From Siniperca chuatsi (Eukaryota; Chordata; Actinopteri; Centrarchiformes; Sinipercidae), in the NCBI RefSeq assembly GCF_020085105.1, contig NC_058060.1, positions 4,837,423 through 4,901,422 on the forward strand: a stretch of 64,000 nt of DNA, in the 5' to 3' direction. The notes under the pieces are model-generated. The model did no database searches and was not told where the DNA came from. It was given only the letters and a program-made list of their open reading frames with translations. Of the stretch, positions 10,817-21,832 are shown piece after piece; the stretch's first letter is position 1, and the number at the start of each line of letters is the position of its first letter. A program made the translations under genes and the position numbers.

Positions 10817-11293
10817 AACTCACCAAAACCATCTTGGTTTGTATTTCACTGTTTCAACAATCACCAACTCTGGTTTGGTCGAAATAAATCCTTAATTCAC
10901 TGAGTTAGATGTGAAAATATCGGAAGAGGAGCGAGAGGGAGGTCGTTCAGCAGAGAGGCAGCAAGGATAAACAGTGTGTAGAGCCAGAATATTTTCACAT
11001 CTAACTCGGTGGGTGAATTATTATTATTACCATGGCAACGGTGGCGGTATGCAGACGCAGTGGCCAGCAGCTCCCTCAAACTTTGAAAAATTTTGGTTTT
11101 AATTTGCTATTTTCTTCACCTTTATTTTTGAAGCACCTATTAATTATGACAGGGAAAGGATTAAGTGCAGCAGACCCCCACTGCTAAGGCACCTCCAATT
11201 CAGACAACCATACCAGCCAGACCAAACATCGAACCAAAGTTGGTGATTGTTGGGATAGTGGAACCAAGACGGTTTTGGTGAGTTTTATTTTGT
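10807..11293. mobile_element. Foldback/MITE-like element with long terminal inverted repeats
   Basis: The left arm (about 10807-10880, starting ACAAAAATAAAACTCACC) is the imperfect reverse complement of the right arm (about 11228-11293, ending GGTGAGTTTTATTTTGT). A second pair lies inside: 10902-10920 is the exact 19-bp reverse complement of 10989-11007, with the match extending a little further imperfectly. There is no coding capacity. It follows immediately on the truncated gypsy integrase. A clear target duplication was not found. Confidence 0.7.
11025..11165 (+). repeat. Fragment matching the 5' region of the LINE at 19.5 kb
   Basis: 'taccatggcaacggtggcgg', 'tatgcagacgcag' and 'agctccctcaaactt' are followed by a T-rich tail. 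The same series, in diverged form, occurs at 19493-19560 just before LINE coding remnants. This is therefore a short copy of that 5' region lying in or beside the foldback element. Confidence 0.5.
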
Positions 11294-11299
11294 TTTTCT

Positions 11300-11805
11300 C
11301 GAGCTTGAATGTTTACGATGATCTGTGAGGTAAAACTACTGTATTTGTCAATGGAGTCTGGTGGCTTTGAGGACAGCGATATATGGCTGTTTCTGGTTAA
11401 ACAAAAAGGATCTTACTCTTTAACAAAAAGGTCTATCTCTGTAGGGATCATGTTTCCATAATGTTGTCAGACACTTATAATAACAATCTGAGCCTTGGCA
11501 AAAAGAAGCACTTTTAGTGGACATAAAATGACGGTATACAATTGCCCATTAGGATTACATTACATCTGGTTTTGCAGCCCTCTCGTTCAATGCTGGACCA
11601 ATTTCAAGAATTGTTGCCCCAATTAGTCACTTAGACACAAATACATGCGAAAATAGGGTCCAGGTTGAAAAATACTGAAGTTATCCTTTGAGGTAAGTAG
11701 ATTTAAGACTTTTTAAAGCCACTCAGAATTAAATTTAAGACCAATTTTAAAATAACCAAAATTGAAGAGAAAAAAAACATGAACCAACATCAATTAGGGG
11801 GACTG
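11300..11805. other. Unassigned sequence between repeats
   Basis: No supported gene or clear repeat border was seen in this stretch. Confidence 0.3.
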
Positions 11806-12539
11806 AGGTGGGTAGAGTAGCCAAAAATTGTACTCAAGTCAAGTACTGTTACTTTGCAAAAATAAGTACTCAAGTAGAAGTAAAAGTAGTCACCAAAATA
11901 ACTACTTGAGTTAGAGTACAAAAGTATTTACTAAAAAAATGAATTGAGTAGTGAGTAACTTCAGAAAGAAAAAAAAGAAAGAAAAAACAGTGGCACACCT
12001 ACTGTCTTTTCCCCCCAAGTATTTTATTTGATGTGGATATGACTGGAATTATTTCAACCACAGATGGTCTTCCTCAGGTAAAGAAGTGAACATACACCTG
12101 TATTCATTCAGTAAATATAAAGAGTGTCAACATGTTACAGTGTCCTTAAACTTTGATAATTCCAGTATAGATGTCCCAAGTCCCAGTTCCCACAGACAGC
12201 CACATATCAGATGTGAGCCCACTACATCCAGGTCTCTCCAATCACATGAAGACAATAAGATTAGGGTAGTGGCCAAATCAGTCTCTAATCTTTTTGAAAA
12301 TGTTTAATGTCAGATGACTCATTTAGGCTAAGTAGGAGAAAATGCTGTGATGTTTTATCATTGATTGCCTATTAAATACAGGTGTGTTCACTTCTTCACT
12401 TTTACCTGAGGAAGACCATCTGTGGTTGAAACATTATATCAGTCATGTCCACATGAAAAGTAGTTTGTCTTTTCTCCGTGTGCATAATTTGGTCTCTACT
12501 TTTCTCTCTCTCTCTACATCAGGGTATATGAGTGTGACT

Positions 12540-13450
12540 AAGATAAAATAAGATAAGATAAACCTTTATTAATCCCCGGGGGGAAATTCAGGTGTCATAG
12601 CAACAATGAGAATGAAACACAGGAGAGGTACAGGTAAGAGTACAGAACCAAACCAAGATAATAACAATAAAAATATAAATAAAAAATAAATATAAAGTAA
12701 ACACAGAGCAGCTGGCGCTAGATAGGTGTATTATAGTGCATCATATTTCAATTTGCTTGCAGACTTATTTATTATTATGTCTATTTCTATTCTATTAGTA
12801 CTTCTCCTGTGTGACGTGATAGTGAGCAGCTGTAACAAAGAGTTTTCCCTCGGGGATCAATAAAGTATTTCTGATTCTGATAACTTCACTGGATCTCTGA
12901 ATGAGTAATGAGTGAAACATAGTATGTACAGTCTGTCAATAAATAAATATAATTATGTACATATGTACAGTCTATCAATAAATAGTCTCCGTCTATTAAT
13001 CTCTATCAATAGATATAACTGTACTTATATGAATATGAATGAGTATATGAATTAATTAAGAAGTGAGTCCATGTGTAAGTGCACCAGATTCCATTCAGTA
13101 ATTAAAGGTCCAAAGTAAGTGACAGACAGTACAGTTCTTAAAGTTCAAGTCAAGTGGAGGTCAAGCCTTGGTTGTGGAGCCTGATGGCTATTGGCACAAA
13201 TGACTCGCCAAGGTGCTTTGTGGTGTGCCGAGGAGGGATGAGTCTGTGGCTAAATGTGCTCCTTATCTTCACTAGCTCATCGTAGAGGGGATGGGAGGGG
13301 TTCTCCAGGTTGGCATGCAGCTTCCTACTCATCCTCCCCTCCAGATTGTCCAGTTCAGCTCCAACTACGGAGCTAGCCTTCCTCACCAGCTTGTTCAGTC
13401 TGTTGGCATCCCTGTGTTGTGTGTTACCCTCCCAGCATACCACGGCAAAG
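12540..13450 (-). mobile_element. 3' part of a CR1/L2/Rex1-type LINE, interrupted
   Basis: A minus-strand frame (13443-13150) encodes a stretch typical of the end of fish non-LTR retrotransposon ORF2: a CWEGNTQHRD start, then NRLNKLVRKASSVVGAEL, then SFVPIAIRLHNQG. The minus-strand 3' tail lies near 12545-12590 (plus-strand reading: aagataaacctttattaatc). Only the last part of the element is present and there are no RT catalytic motifs. Confidence 0.65.
12740..12890 (+). repeat. Nested plus-strand LINE 3' end fragment
   Basis: The sequence ends with 'ccctcggggatcaataaagt' and 'atttctgattctgat', a 3' terminus common to many fish LINE copies. It lies in the opposite orientation inside the minus-strand LINE remnant. 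Confidence 0.5.
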
Positions 13451-13541
13451 AAGAGGACACTGGCTTAAGTACATGTAATGGAGTAAATGTAACTTGTTAC
13501 TACCCACCTCTGCCCACTGTCTTGATTCCCATCATACCAAC

Positions 13542-13838
13542 TTAGAAAAACATTTTGCATAAAATACACAGAGCCTCATATGCACTGCCTTGTACCGGTT
13601 TCAGCCATGCTACGTAATCTTGGTTAAATAGCCAACTGTCGTTGGATTTGCGCTTTCCAATGTCGTCCAGAGTACAGTGACAGCTAGCTAGCACAGGATT
13701 TGCACATTCCGGCTCCTGCACCTTGACTACTTCTCCTGTCTGTGTGGAGTGTCCAGTGTGTGCTACGGCCATCAGTTGATGTGCGTCAAATGATGTGATG
13801 CGGTCAATGTGCATTGCACTAAAAGGATGGAGTTTCAC
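13542..13838 (-). pseudogene. Possible BED-like zinc-finger transposase fragment
   Basis: A minus-strand frame of 98 codons includes WLFNQDYVAWLKPVQGSAYE followed by ALCILCK. The spacing of Trp, Pro-Val and the C-x-x-C pair recalls the BED-like zinc finger at the N-terminus of transposase-derived fish proteins (W...WL.PV....YC.LC). The rest of such a protein is absent. It lies next to the right end of the repeat at 11806-13512 and is most likely a relic. Confidence 0.35.
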
Positions 13839-14310
13839 TGAAGTGCAGCAGAGAGAAGTGGATAAGAAAGAAACATGCTAGGAAAGAGACAAATGGCTAA
13901 CCAGGGGCAGGAAAGCACTTGAAATCTTGGTTCAGGTAGGATAACAGAAGAAATTATAGCTGCTGCGCAGCTGTGAGACGGGGCCGGGCATTTTGAGGAT
14001 GAGGAAGAAGATGAAAAAAAGAAGACAAATGCGATCCATCCCAGACCAAAGTTATTAAACCTTGAAGGTTCACATTTTCTAATAAACACAGCACAATGGC
14101 TGAATAGACATTAGCATGTTTATTCTGCATCACCCAGAACTCGGACTCACAACCTTAGACACCAAGGGCAAGTCATGATCTTGTTGAACTACCTGCTAAG
14201 TGAGAAACTATTTGTTAGTTTGGTGTCAATTGAGGAAAAAATGTGAGAGGAAGCAGCTGAAGCTTGTCAAGGACTGGATAATGAGGTAATAATTAGAATC
14301 AGGTGTGTTA

Positions 14311-14321
14311 GTGTAGGGAGA
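14311..14321. repeat. Left target-site duplication of the RTE LINE
   Basis: GTGTAGGGAGA here is repeated exactly at 17429-17439 and brackets the LINE copy, as expected for target-primed reverse transcription. Confidence 0.85.
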
Positions 14322-17300
14322 ATGCAACCACAAGGGGGCACAAGCCAGCGTCTTCTTGTGCCAGTCCCAAGTCTGGATAAAGGGTTGTGTCAGGAAGGGC
14401 ATCTGACACATGCCAAATTAAAAATGCGAATCGTGAAAATGACTTCTATACCGGTTCAGTCGGGGCCTGGGTTAACAACGACCGACACCGGTGCTGTTGA
14501 CCTACAGGGTACCGGTGGAAATTGGACTACTGTTGGTCAAAGACAAAGAAGGAGAGGAGGAAGGTGTGTTCGTAGGCAGAGAGAGAAGAGGAAAGCTAAG
14601 AATGTAGGACTGACAGTAGGGACTTTGAAAGTTGGGACTATGACAGGGAAGGCTAGAGAGTTGATTCACATGATGCAGAGAAGGAAGGTGGACATTCTGT
14701 GTGTCCAGGAGACCAGGTGGAAAGGCTTAGGAGCAGGGTTCAAGTTGTTCTACCATGGGTCAGATAGGAAGAGAAACGGAGTAGGAGTTATCCTGAAAGA
14801 GGAGTTTGGGAGGAATGTTCTAGAGGTGAAAAGAGTATCAGACAGGTTGATGAGTCTGAAGCTGGAAATTGAAGGGGTGATGTTCAATGTTGTGAGTGGT
14901 TATGCCCCACAGGTAGGATGTGAGTTAGAAGAGAAGGAGAAATTCTGGAGTGAGTTAGATGAACTGATGCAGAGCATCCCCAGAGGTGAGAGAGTGGTGA
15001 TTGGTGCAGATTTCAATGGGCATGTAGGTGAAGGGAACAGAGGTGATGAGAATGTGATGGGCAGGTTTGGTCTTCAGGACAGGAACGCAGAAGGACAGAT
15101 GGTGGTAGACTTTGCAAAGAGGATGGAAATAGCTGTTGTGAACACGTTCTTCCAGAAGAGGCAGGAACATAGGGTGACATATAAGAGCGGAAGTAGAAGC
15201 ACTCAGGTGGACTACATCTTGTGTAGACGTTGTAATCTGAAAGAGACCAGTGACTGTAAAGTAGTGGTAGGGGAGAGTGTAGACAGACAACACAGGATGG
15301 TAGTGTGTAAAATGACTCTGGTGGTGAGGAAGATGAAGAGGACAAAGGCAGAGCAGAGGACGAAGTGGTGGAAGTTGAAAAAGGAAGAATGTCACGTAGT
15401 TTTCAGGGAGGAGCTGAGACAGACTCTGGGTGGTCAGGAAGTGCTCCCAGATGACTGGACCACTACAGCTAATGTGATCAGGGAGACAGGTAGGAGGATA
15501 CTCGGTGTGTCATCTGGAAACAGGAAAGCGGACAAGGAGACTTGGTGGTGGAACGAGGAAGTGCAGGAGTGTATACAGAGAAAGAGGTTAGCTAGGAAGA
15601 AGTGGGACGCTGAGAGGACTGAAGAGAGTAGACAGGATTACAGGGAGACGCAGCATAAGGTGAAGGTAGAGGTGGCAAAGGCCAGACAAAGAGCATATGA
15701 GGACTTGTATGCTAGGCTGGACACTAAAGAGGGAGAGGTGGATTTGTACAGGTTGGCCAGACAAAGAGATAGAGACAGGAAGGATGTGCAGCAGGTTAGG
15801 GTGATTAAAGATAAGGATGGAAATGTATTGACAGGTGCCGGGAGTGTGATGGGAAGATGGAAGGAGTACTTTGAAGAGTTGATGAATGAGGAAAATGAAA
15901 GGGAACAAAGAGTAGAAGAGGTGACTGGTGTGGAGCAGGAAGTATCAAAGATTAGCAAGAGTTAAGTGAGGAGGAAGTTGAAGAGGATGAAGTGGAAAGG
16001 CAGTTGGTCCTGATGACATACCTGTGGAGGTATGGAAGTGTCTAGGAGAGGTGGCAGTAGAGTTTCTGACTAGTTTGTTTAACAAGATCTTGGAGAGTGA
16101 GAGGATGCCCGAGGAATGGAGGAGAAGTGTACTGGTGCCATTTTTTAAGAACAAGGGAGCTGTGCAGAGCTGTGGCAACTACAGAGGAATAACGCTGATG
16201 AGCCATACAATGAAGTTGTGGGAAAGAGTAGTGGAAGCTAGGCTAAGGGCAGAGGTGAGCATTTGTGAGCAGCAATATGGTTTCATGCCTAGAAAGAGTA
16301 CAACAGATGCAGTATTTGCTTTGAGGATGCTGATAGAGAAGTACAGAGAAGGTCATAGGGAGTTGCATTGTGTCTTCTTAGATTTAGAGAAAGCGTATGA
16401 CAGGGTGCCGAGAGAGGAGCTGTGGTATTGTATGAGGAAGTCTGGAGTGGCAGAGAAGTATATTAGAGTGGTGCAGGACATGTATGAGAGCTGTAAGACC
16501 ATGGTGAGGTGTGTTGTAGGTGTGACAGAGGAGTTCAAGTTGGAGGTGGGTCTGCATCAAGGATTGGCTCTGAGCCCCTTCTTGTTTGCTCTGGTGATGG
16601 ACAGGCTGACAGATGAGGTTAGACAGGAATCTCCATGGACTATGATGTTTGCGGATGACATTGTGATTTGTAGTGAGAGCAGGGAGCAGGTGGAGGAAAA
16701 TCTAGAGAGATGGAGGTCTGCTCTGGAAAACAGAGGAATGAAGCTTAGCCGCAGTCAGACAGAATACATGTGTGTCAATGAGAGGGACCCAGGTGGAACA
16801 GTGAGGTTACAGAGAGCAGAGGTGAAGAAGGTGCAGGACTTTAAGTACTTAGGGTCAACAGTTCAGAGCAATGGAGACTGTGGAAAAGAGGTGAAGAGGC
16901 GAGTGCAAGCAGGTTGGAACGGGTGGAGAAAAGTGTCAGGTGTGTTGTGTGATAAAAGAGTATCAGCAAGAATGAAAGGAGGTGTTGAAGACGGTGGTGA
17001 GACCAGCGATGTTGTACAGCTTAGAGACAGTGGCACTGAAGAAAAGACAAGAGGCAGAGCTGGAGGTAGCAGAGCTTAAGATGTTGAGGTTCTCTTTGGG
17101 AGTGACGAGGATGGACAGGATCAGGAATGAGTACATCAGAGGGACAGCTCATGTTAGATGTTTGGAGATAAAGTCAGAGAGGCCAGATTGAGGTGATTTG
17201 GACATGTTCAGAGGAGAGACTGTGAATATATTGGTAGAAGGATGCTGAGGTTGGAGCTGCCAGGCAGGAGGTCTAGAGGAAGACCAAAGAGGAGTTTTAT

Positions 17301-17428
17301 GGATGTAGTGAGAGAGGACATGAAGTTAATTGGTATGAGTGAAGAGGATGCAGAGGACAGGGTTAGATGGAGGCACATGATTCGCAGTGGCGACCCCTGA
17401 AAGGGAACAGCTGAAAGGAAAAGAAGAA
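14322..17428 (+). mobile_element. Near full-length RTE-clade non-LTR retrotransposon
   Basis: Endonuclease and reverse transcriptase are encoded in one ORF region. The long first frame (from about 14322 to 15965, up to 547 codons) carries endonuclease motifs: VGTLKVGTMTGKARELIHMM near the start, VQETRW, GADFNGHVG and VDYILCR. A stop and frameshift near 15960 separate it from the RT frame (about 16000-17079). That frame has YRGITLMS, the LDLEKAYDRVPREEL block and the catalytic FADD at 16648-16659. A further shift near 17000 leads to an overlapping tail frame (to about 17190). The 3' end is a short A/G-rich simple tail (aaaggaaaagaagaa). An exact 11-bp duplication flanks the element. Its length (3.1 kb) is close to that of complete RTE elements. 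The 5' start is defined by the duplication. Confidence 0.9.
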
Positions 17429-17439
17429 GTGTAGGGAGA
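17429..17439. repeat. Right target-site duplication of the RTE LINE
   Basis: This is the second copy of GTGTAGGGAGA, lying directly after the A-rich 3' tail of the element. Confidence 0.85.
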
Positions 17440-19250
17440 TACCTAAAACATGCATGGCAGTAGTCATGTAGACAACATAGAGATGTCTGTAATTTGTTTT
17501 TTTACAAAGATTGATTGCTCCATAAATGACAAACTGAAGTTTAAAGATGCTCTATTTCCATTGAGTGCAATGGTTTAAATGGGAATTCAAAATACTGTAG
17601 CAGAGTTGCCCAGCCCTTAATTATGCACTTGATAACTTCATAATGCAGTTGAACAGTCTCAGTCAGTGGATGTGTTGGCAGGGGTTGGGCCACCGTCATA
17701 TTCTTTTGATCTTTGCAAGGTACCCTACACACATCAGCTGTAATCTAAAGAACTGACAAACCTGAACATGTAACTTTTCCCTCTATTTTCATCTCAGAGT
17801 GCAATTTTTACATGATAAAAATTGTAAACATTTCAAACCAAACATGGCTGACCGAGTAACCACGTCAAACTGTTCAACGATTGCCTAATGTTAGCCTTCT
17901 GGAAGAATTCAACATTACAAGGACATTTTACTGGGAAAAAATTTCATACAGCTGGTCAGCAGGCGTCACTGCTTGTTACCATGGAAATATTGGTCTTGGT
18001 GTGAGTTAGCCCGGGGGTAGGGTGGCTAACTTTTTAGGCTTAAAAGAAATCACTTTTTTGTGAAACTGTCTAACTTGCATAAATTTGCAAACTGAAGCCT
18101 GGCCTAACACTACAGATCAGTCAGAAATCTCTTTGTGAAACCGGCCCGATTTGAGGACATATCCATTTGTCGATAAAATGGGTATTAGTTTGCCAGCAGC
18201 TGTAGTTGGAAGCAGTTGCATGTCAATATTAATAGCAGCTGTGAAACAGTTTGTTGAAGTAAACTGAGCTGACACATTTCTAACAGGTCCACCTCAGTGC
18301 TAAATTTGTTTTTACTGAATTACCATTACCACATCTTATGGCTTTTTAGGTATCTTTTCAGACCAGTGGAAATATAGCGGCCATTATTCTCTTAAAGCCA
18401 GCTGTGCCTGTAATGTTTTTTTGCATACATTTTGGCAGAATTGAATAGATGGATGTGTCCATCCTAAACTGAGGGATGGTAAAGTTGAAGGAAACATTTA
18501 GCTTACCCAAATGAACAGCAGAGATCAACATACAAATCCATGAGAAGGTTGATGGAGGGCAGCAAGGTCTGTGAACCAAAACACAGAGTTTGTCTAGATA
18601 TGACTTACAGCATATGTGACAGTGATGAAGTGTGTGAGGGTAACTTCGCTACTCCAGTTCATTTTAGATCAACTAAAGAAAAATTAAGAAAACACTGAAA
18701 TTCAGGGGGGGAAAGTACTATGAAAACACATTGTACTGATGTTGTTAATCTAATTTGTTTTTTTGTTTTTTTACGTAGACAGAGTTAACAGAAAGATACG
18801 TTCAGATAGGTCTTCCTGAGCACAAACAAGATGACACATTAGATTACAGTACATGTCATCCTGTCACATTGTTGAGTTTTATTTTCACATCTGTCAAAAT
18901 TTGTCTTGTCACAAATCAAACTTTGTTTTACATACATGACAAGATTATACAACATATTACTAACAAACAGCTGCAGTGCCTTCAGTTTCATTGCATGCTT
19001 TCACCTTAAGTTTCACTGCATGCTTTCACCTTTAGTGTCTGAGGTCTTGCCCCTGGCCTAGTGAGATCCTGTTTCGTTTAACAATTTGACAGATGAAATT
19101 AAAGAGTTCTATAAGTCTAACCTGTGGGAATAATCTATTGCATGGCAAAAGCCGATACCCCCCAAATAATGAGGGGGTCTGATGTAATGTTACCAGATAG
19201 AGACAACATACTTTTAGTATATACAGTTTAAAACACTGAGTCACTATGCA
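17440..19250. other. Intergenic sequence without recognised genes
   Basis: No exon-like or RNA gene signals were found. A 25-bp direct repeat built on 'tgcatgctttcacctt' occurs twice in tandem at about 18984-19033. Confidence 0.4.
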
Positions 19251-19489
19251 GCAGAGGTGGGACAAAGTATCAAGTCTTCGCTATGAAGTCCCAAGTCAAC
19301 TCCCATACTAAGTCCAATTCCTAAACTATGTGTTTCAAGTCCTAAACAAGTCATTGCATGACCTTCACCAAATTTTAATGCTGTTTTAACATTTCAAGCA
19401 GAGTAACAGCTAGTACAGTACATTAACAGAAATAATGAATTTTCTTTCCTAATTATACTTTCTACTAACCTTTATATATATATTTCTCT

Positions 19490-21830
19490 TTATACCATGG
19501 TGGCATGTGCAGATGTAGTAGCTCCCTCAAACTTCACTACATTTTAGTTTTTTTTTACCCAGCCTACTTCTGGCTAATGTCTGGTCACAGAAAAATAAAA
19601 TGGATGAAATCAGACTCAGGCTAACTCAGCAACAGAAAATCAGAGACTGTTGTGCCCACATTTTTACAGAGACCTGGCTTCACTACATCATCCCGGAAGA
19701 CTCCAGTAAGAAGAGGGGAGGTGGACTCTGTTTACACCAATGATGCTTGGTGCTCAAACGTAGGCCAAGTTGATGGACAATGTTCCCCAGATGTCGAGTT
19801 TTTAATGTTAAGATGTCGACCATACTATCTGCCCAGAGAGTTCACCAGTGTTTTTGTTGCTGTCTGTTTACATTCCCCCGGACGCAAATTTAAAAAATGC
19901 ACTACAGGAACTGTATGAGGTCATCAGCAGTCACATGACAAAACAACCTGATGGTATTTTTATTGTAGCTAGTGATTTTAATTAAACAGACCTCAGAACT
20001 CTTTTACCCAAATTTCACCAGCATGTCCACATCCCCACCAGGGGAAGCAATACCCTGGGCCATGTTTATACAAACATTTCTGGCAGCTACAAAGCCGTCC
20101 CCTGCCCCCATTTTGGTCAATCAGACCATTTGTTGTCTTGCTTACTGCCAGCTGATTAAAAGGGTCAAACCATCACAAAAAACTGTTAAAGTGTGGACAG
20201 ATGAAACTACAGCAACTCTACAGGACTGTTTTGGGTGTAGACTGGCACATGTTCAGAGATGCTGCCACAAAGGAGCATCACCTCAACCTTGAGGAATATA
20301 CATCAACAGTAACATCATACATCAGCAAATGCATTGATGATGTGGTGATCACAAAGACAATATAATAATTCCCCAACCAAAAAGCCTGGATGAATGGAGA
20401 GGTGAGGGGCCTATCCAGAGCCTAAAAAGCTGCCTTTCGGTCAGGTGACCAGGAAGCATACAACACCACTAGAGCGACACTGAAAGCTGGCATCAAGGAG
20501 GCAAAGTGGAGACATCAGGAAACTGGGGAGAGACCACAACACCAACAACACCACAGATATGTGGCAAGCGATCCAGACCATCACAGGCTACAAAAGTAGG
20601 AGTGCACCCATCATGTGTGAGGCCACATCACCAGATTAACACATTTAATGCTCGCTTTGATCACCTCAGCAAAGAGTCAGCAGTCAAGTCTACTCCACCT
20701 CCAAAGGAACGACCACTGTCGGTATCCACAGCGTATGTGAGAATAAGCCTGCTGAGATGAATGAGTAAAGCTGCTGGACCTGATAACAACCCTGGCTGTG
20801 TACTAAGAATAGGGATGGTTATCATTAGGATTTTATATATACTCCTCTTATCGATACTCCTTATCGGTTTGGTTCTTTGTTGATATTCTTATTGGTTCTT
20901 TTTTATTATTAAATAATTGCTTTTTAAAAAAATATATTATTTTAAAAAAAGAATAAATTCAGAAGAGGATTAGAATTGAATATTTTCTATTCTGTTCGGT
21001 CACACCTCCTCCACTCTAGTGCTCAACACCAGAGCCCCCCAGGGCTGTGTGCTCAGCCCCCTCCTGTTCACACTGTACACCCATGACTGCAATCCCCAAC
21101 ATGGAGAGGACTCTGTTGTGATGTTTGCGGATGACACTACTATCATCGGCTGGATTACAAACAACAATGAGAATTCATATCGGGGGGAAATCAACAATCT
21201 TGCAGTGGTGCAGAGAGAACAACATACTACTCAATGTCAGCAAAACCAAGAAATTGATCATTGATTTTAGGAAAAAGGAGGCAAAGACACACACTCCTGT
21301 CTACATCAGTGGAGCTGAGGTGGAGCAGGTGAACAGTTTTAGGTTCCTAGGAATCAGCATCACAGAAAACCTGTCATGGACATCACACATCTCCACCCTG
21401 GTAAAGAAAGCTCAGAAATGACTGTATTTCTTAAGGAAACTTGAGAAGGCAAAATTCCAGTGCCAAGTTATTGTTAAATTTTACTGAGGAGCAATAGAAA
21501 GCATCCTGACTGGAAACATTATAAACTGGCATGGGATGTGTATGGCCCAGGACTGGAGGGCACTGCAGCGTGTGATTAAAACTGCCCAAAACATCATTGG
21601 TGACCATCAACCACGCATCAGCGTTATCAGAAAGGTGAGGTGACTGCGCATATCCCAAAGGATACTAAAAGACAATACCCACCCCAGCCACAGCCTCTTC
21701 ACCCTGCTGCTGTCTGATACAGAAGTATCCGCTGTCATACTACCAGACTACAGAGCAGCTTCTTTCCTCACACGCTGTGAGACTCCTCAACTCCACCTCA
21801 TCCTCCGGACTCCACCATAAATAAATGACA
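19490..21830 (+). mobile_element. Decayed L2/CR1-superfamily LINE
   Basis: Fragments of a fish LINE ORF2 appear in order over several frames. Endonuclease pieces include FTETWL near 19660 and VYIPPDANLKNALQ near 19870, followed by a degenerate IVASDFN. The RT region includes PQGCVLSPLLFTLYTHD at about 21040 and the catalytic FADD at 21124-21135. The C-terminal part includes FLGISITENLSWTSHIS and RLYFLRKL. Many stops and shifts make it inactive. An AT-rich stretch at about 20810-20995 with 'atcgatactccttatcggtt' looks like a separate MITE fragment inside it. A second copy of the same family lies at 27640-28310. Confidence 0.8.
20810..20995. repeat. MITE-like fragment inside the LINE
   Basis: 'gggatggttatcattaggat', then 'cttatcgatactccttatcg' and 'gttgatattcttattggttc' resemble a teleost MITE rich in TATCGATA and TTATCGGTT phrases. 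The LINE frame is lost before it and resumes after it. Insertion borders were not resolved. Confidence 0.4.
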
Positions 21831-21832
21831 TA

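Larger units (their letters stand above)
11806..13512. mobile_element. Terminally matched DNA-repeat (hAT/MITE-like) with later insertions inside
   Basis: The left end reads gaggtgggtagagtag and continues with many 'agtactcaagta' and 'aagtagtcacc' phrases (11806-11960). The right end reads 'aatgtaacttgttactacc' then 'cacctctgc' (13485-13512), the inverted counterpart of the left end. This is a familiar teleost non-autonomous repeat. Its middle is filled by other repeats, notably LINE fragments at 12.54-13.45 kb. The family is judged from remembered end sequences. Confidence 0.55.

Noticed and set aside
14955-15395. Minus-strand ORFs over the RTE LINE
   Set aside because: These are antisense shadows of the endonuclease frame.
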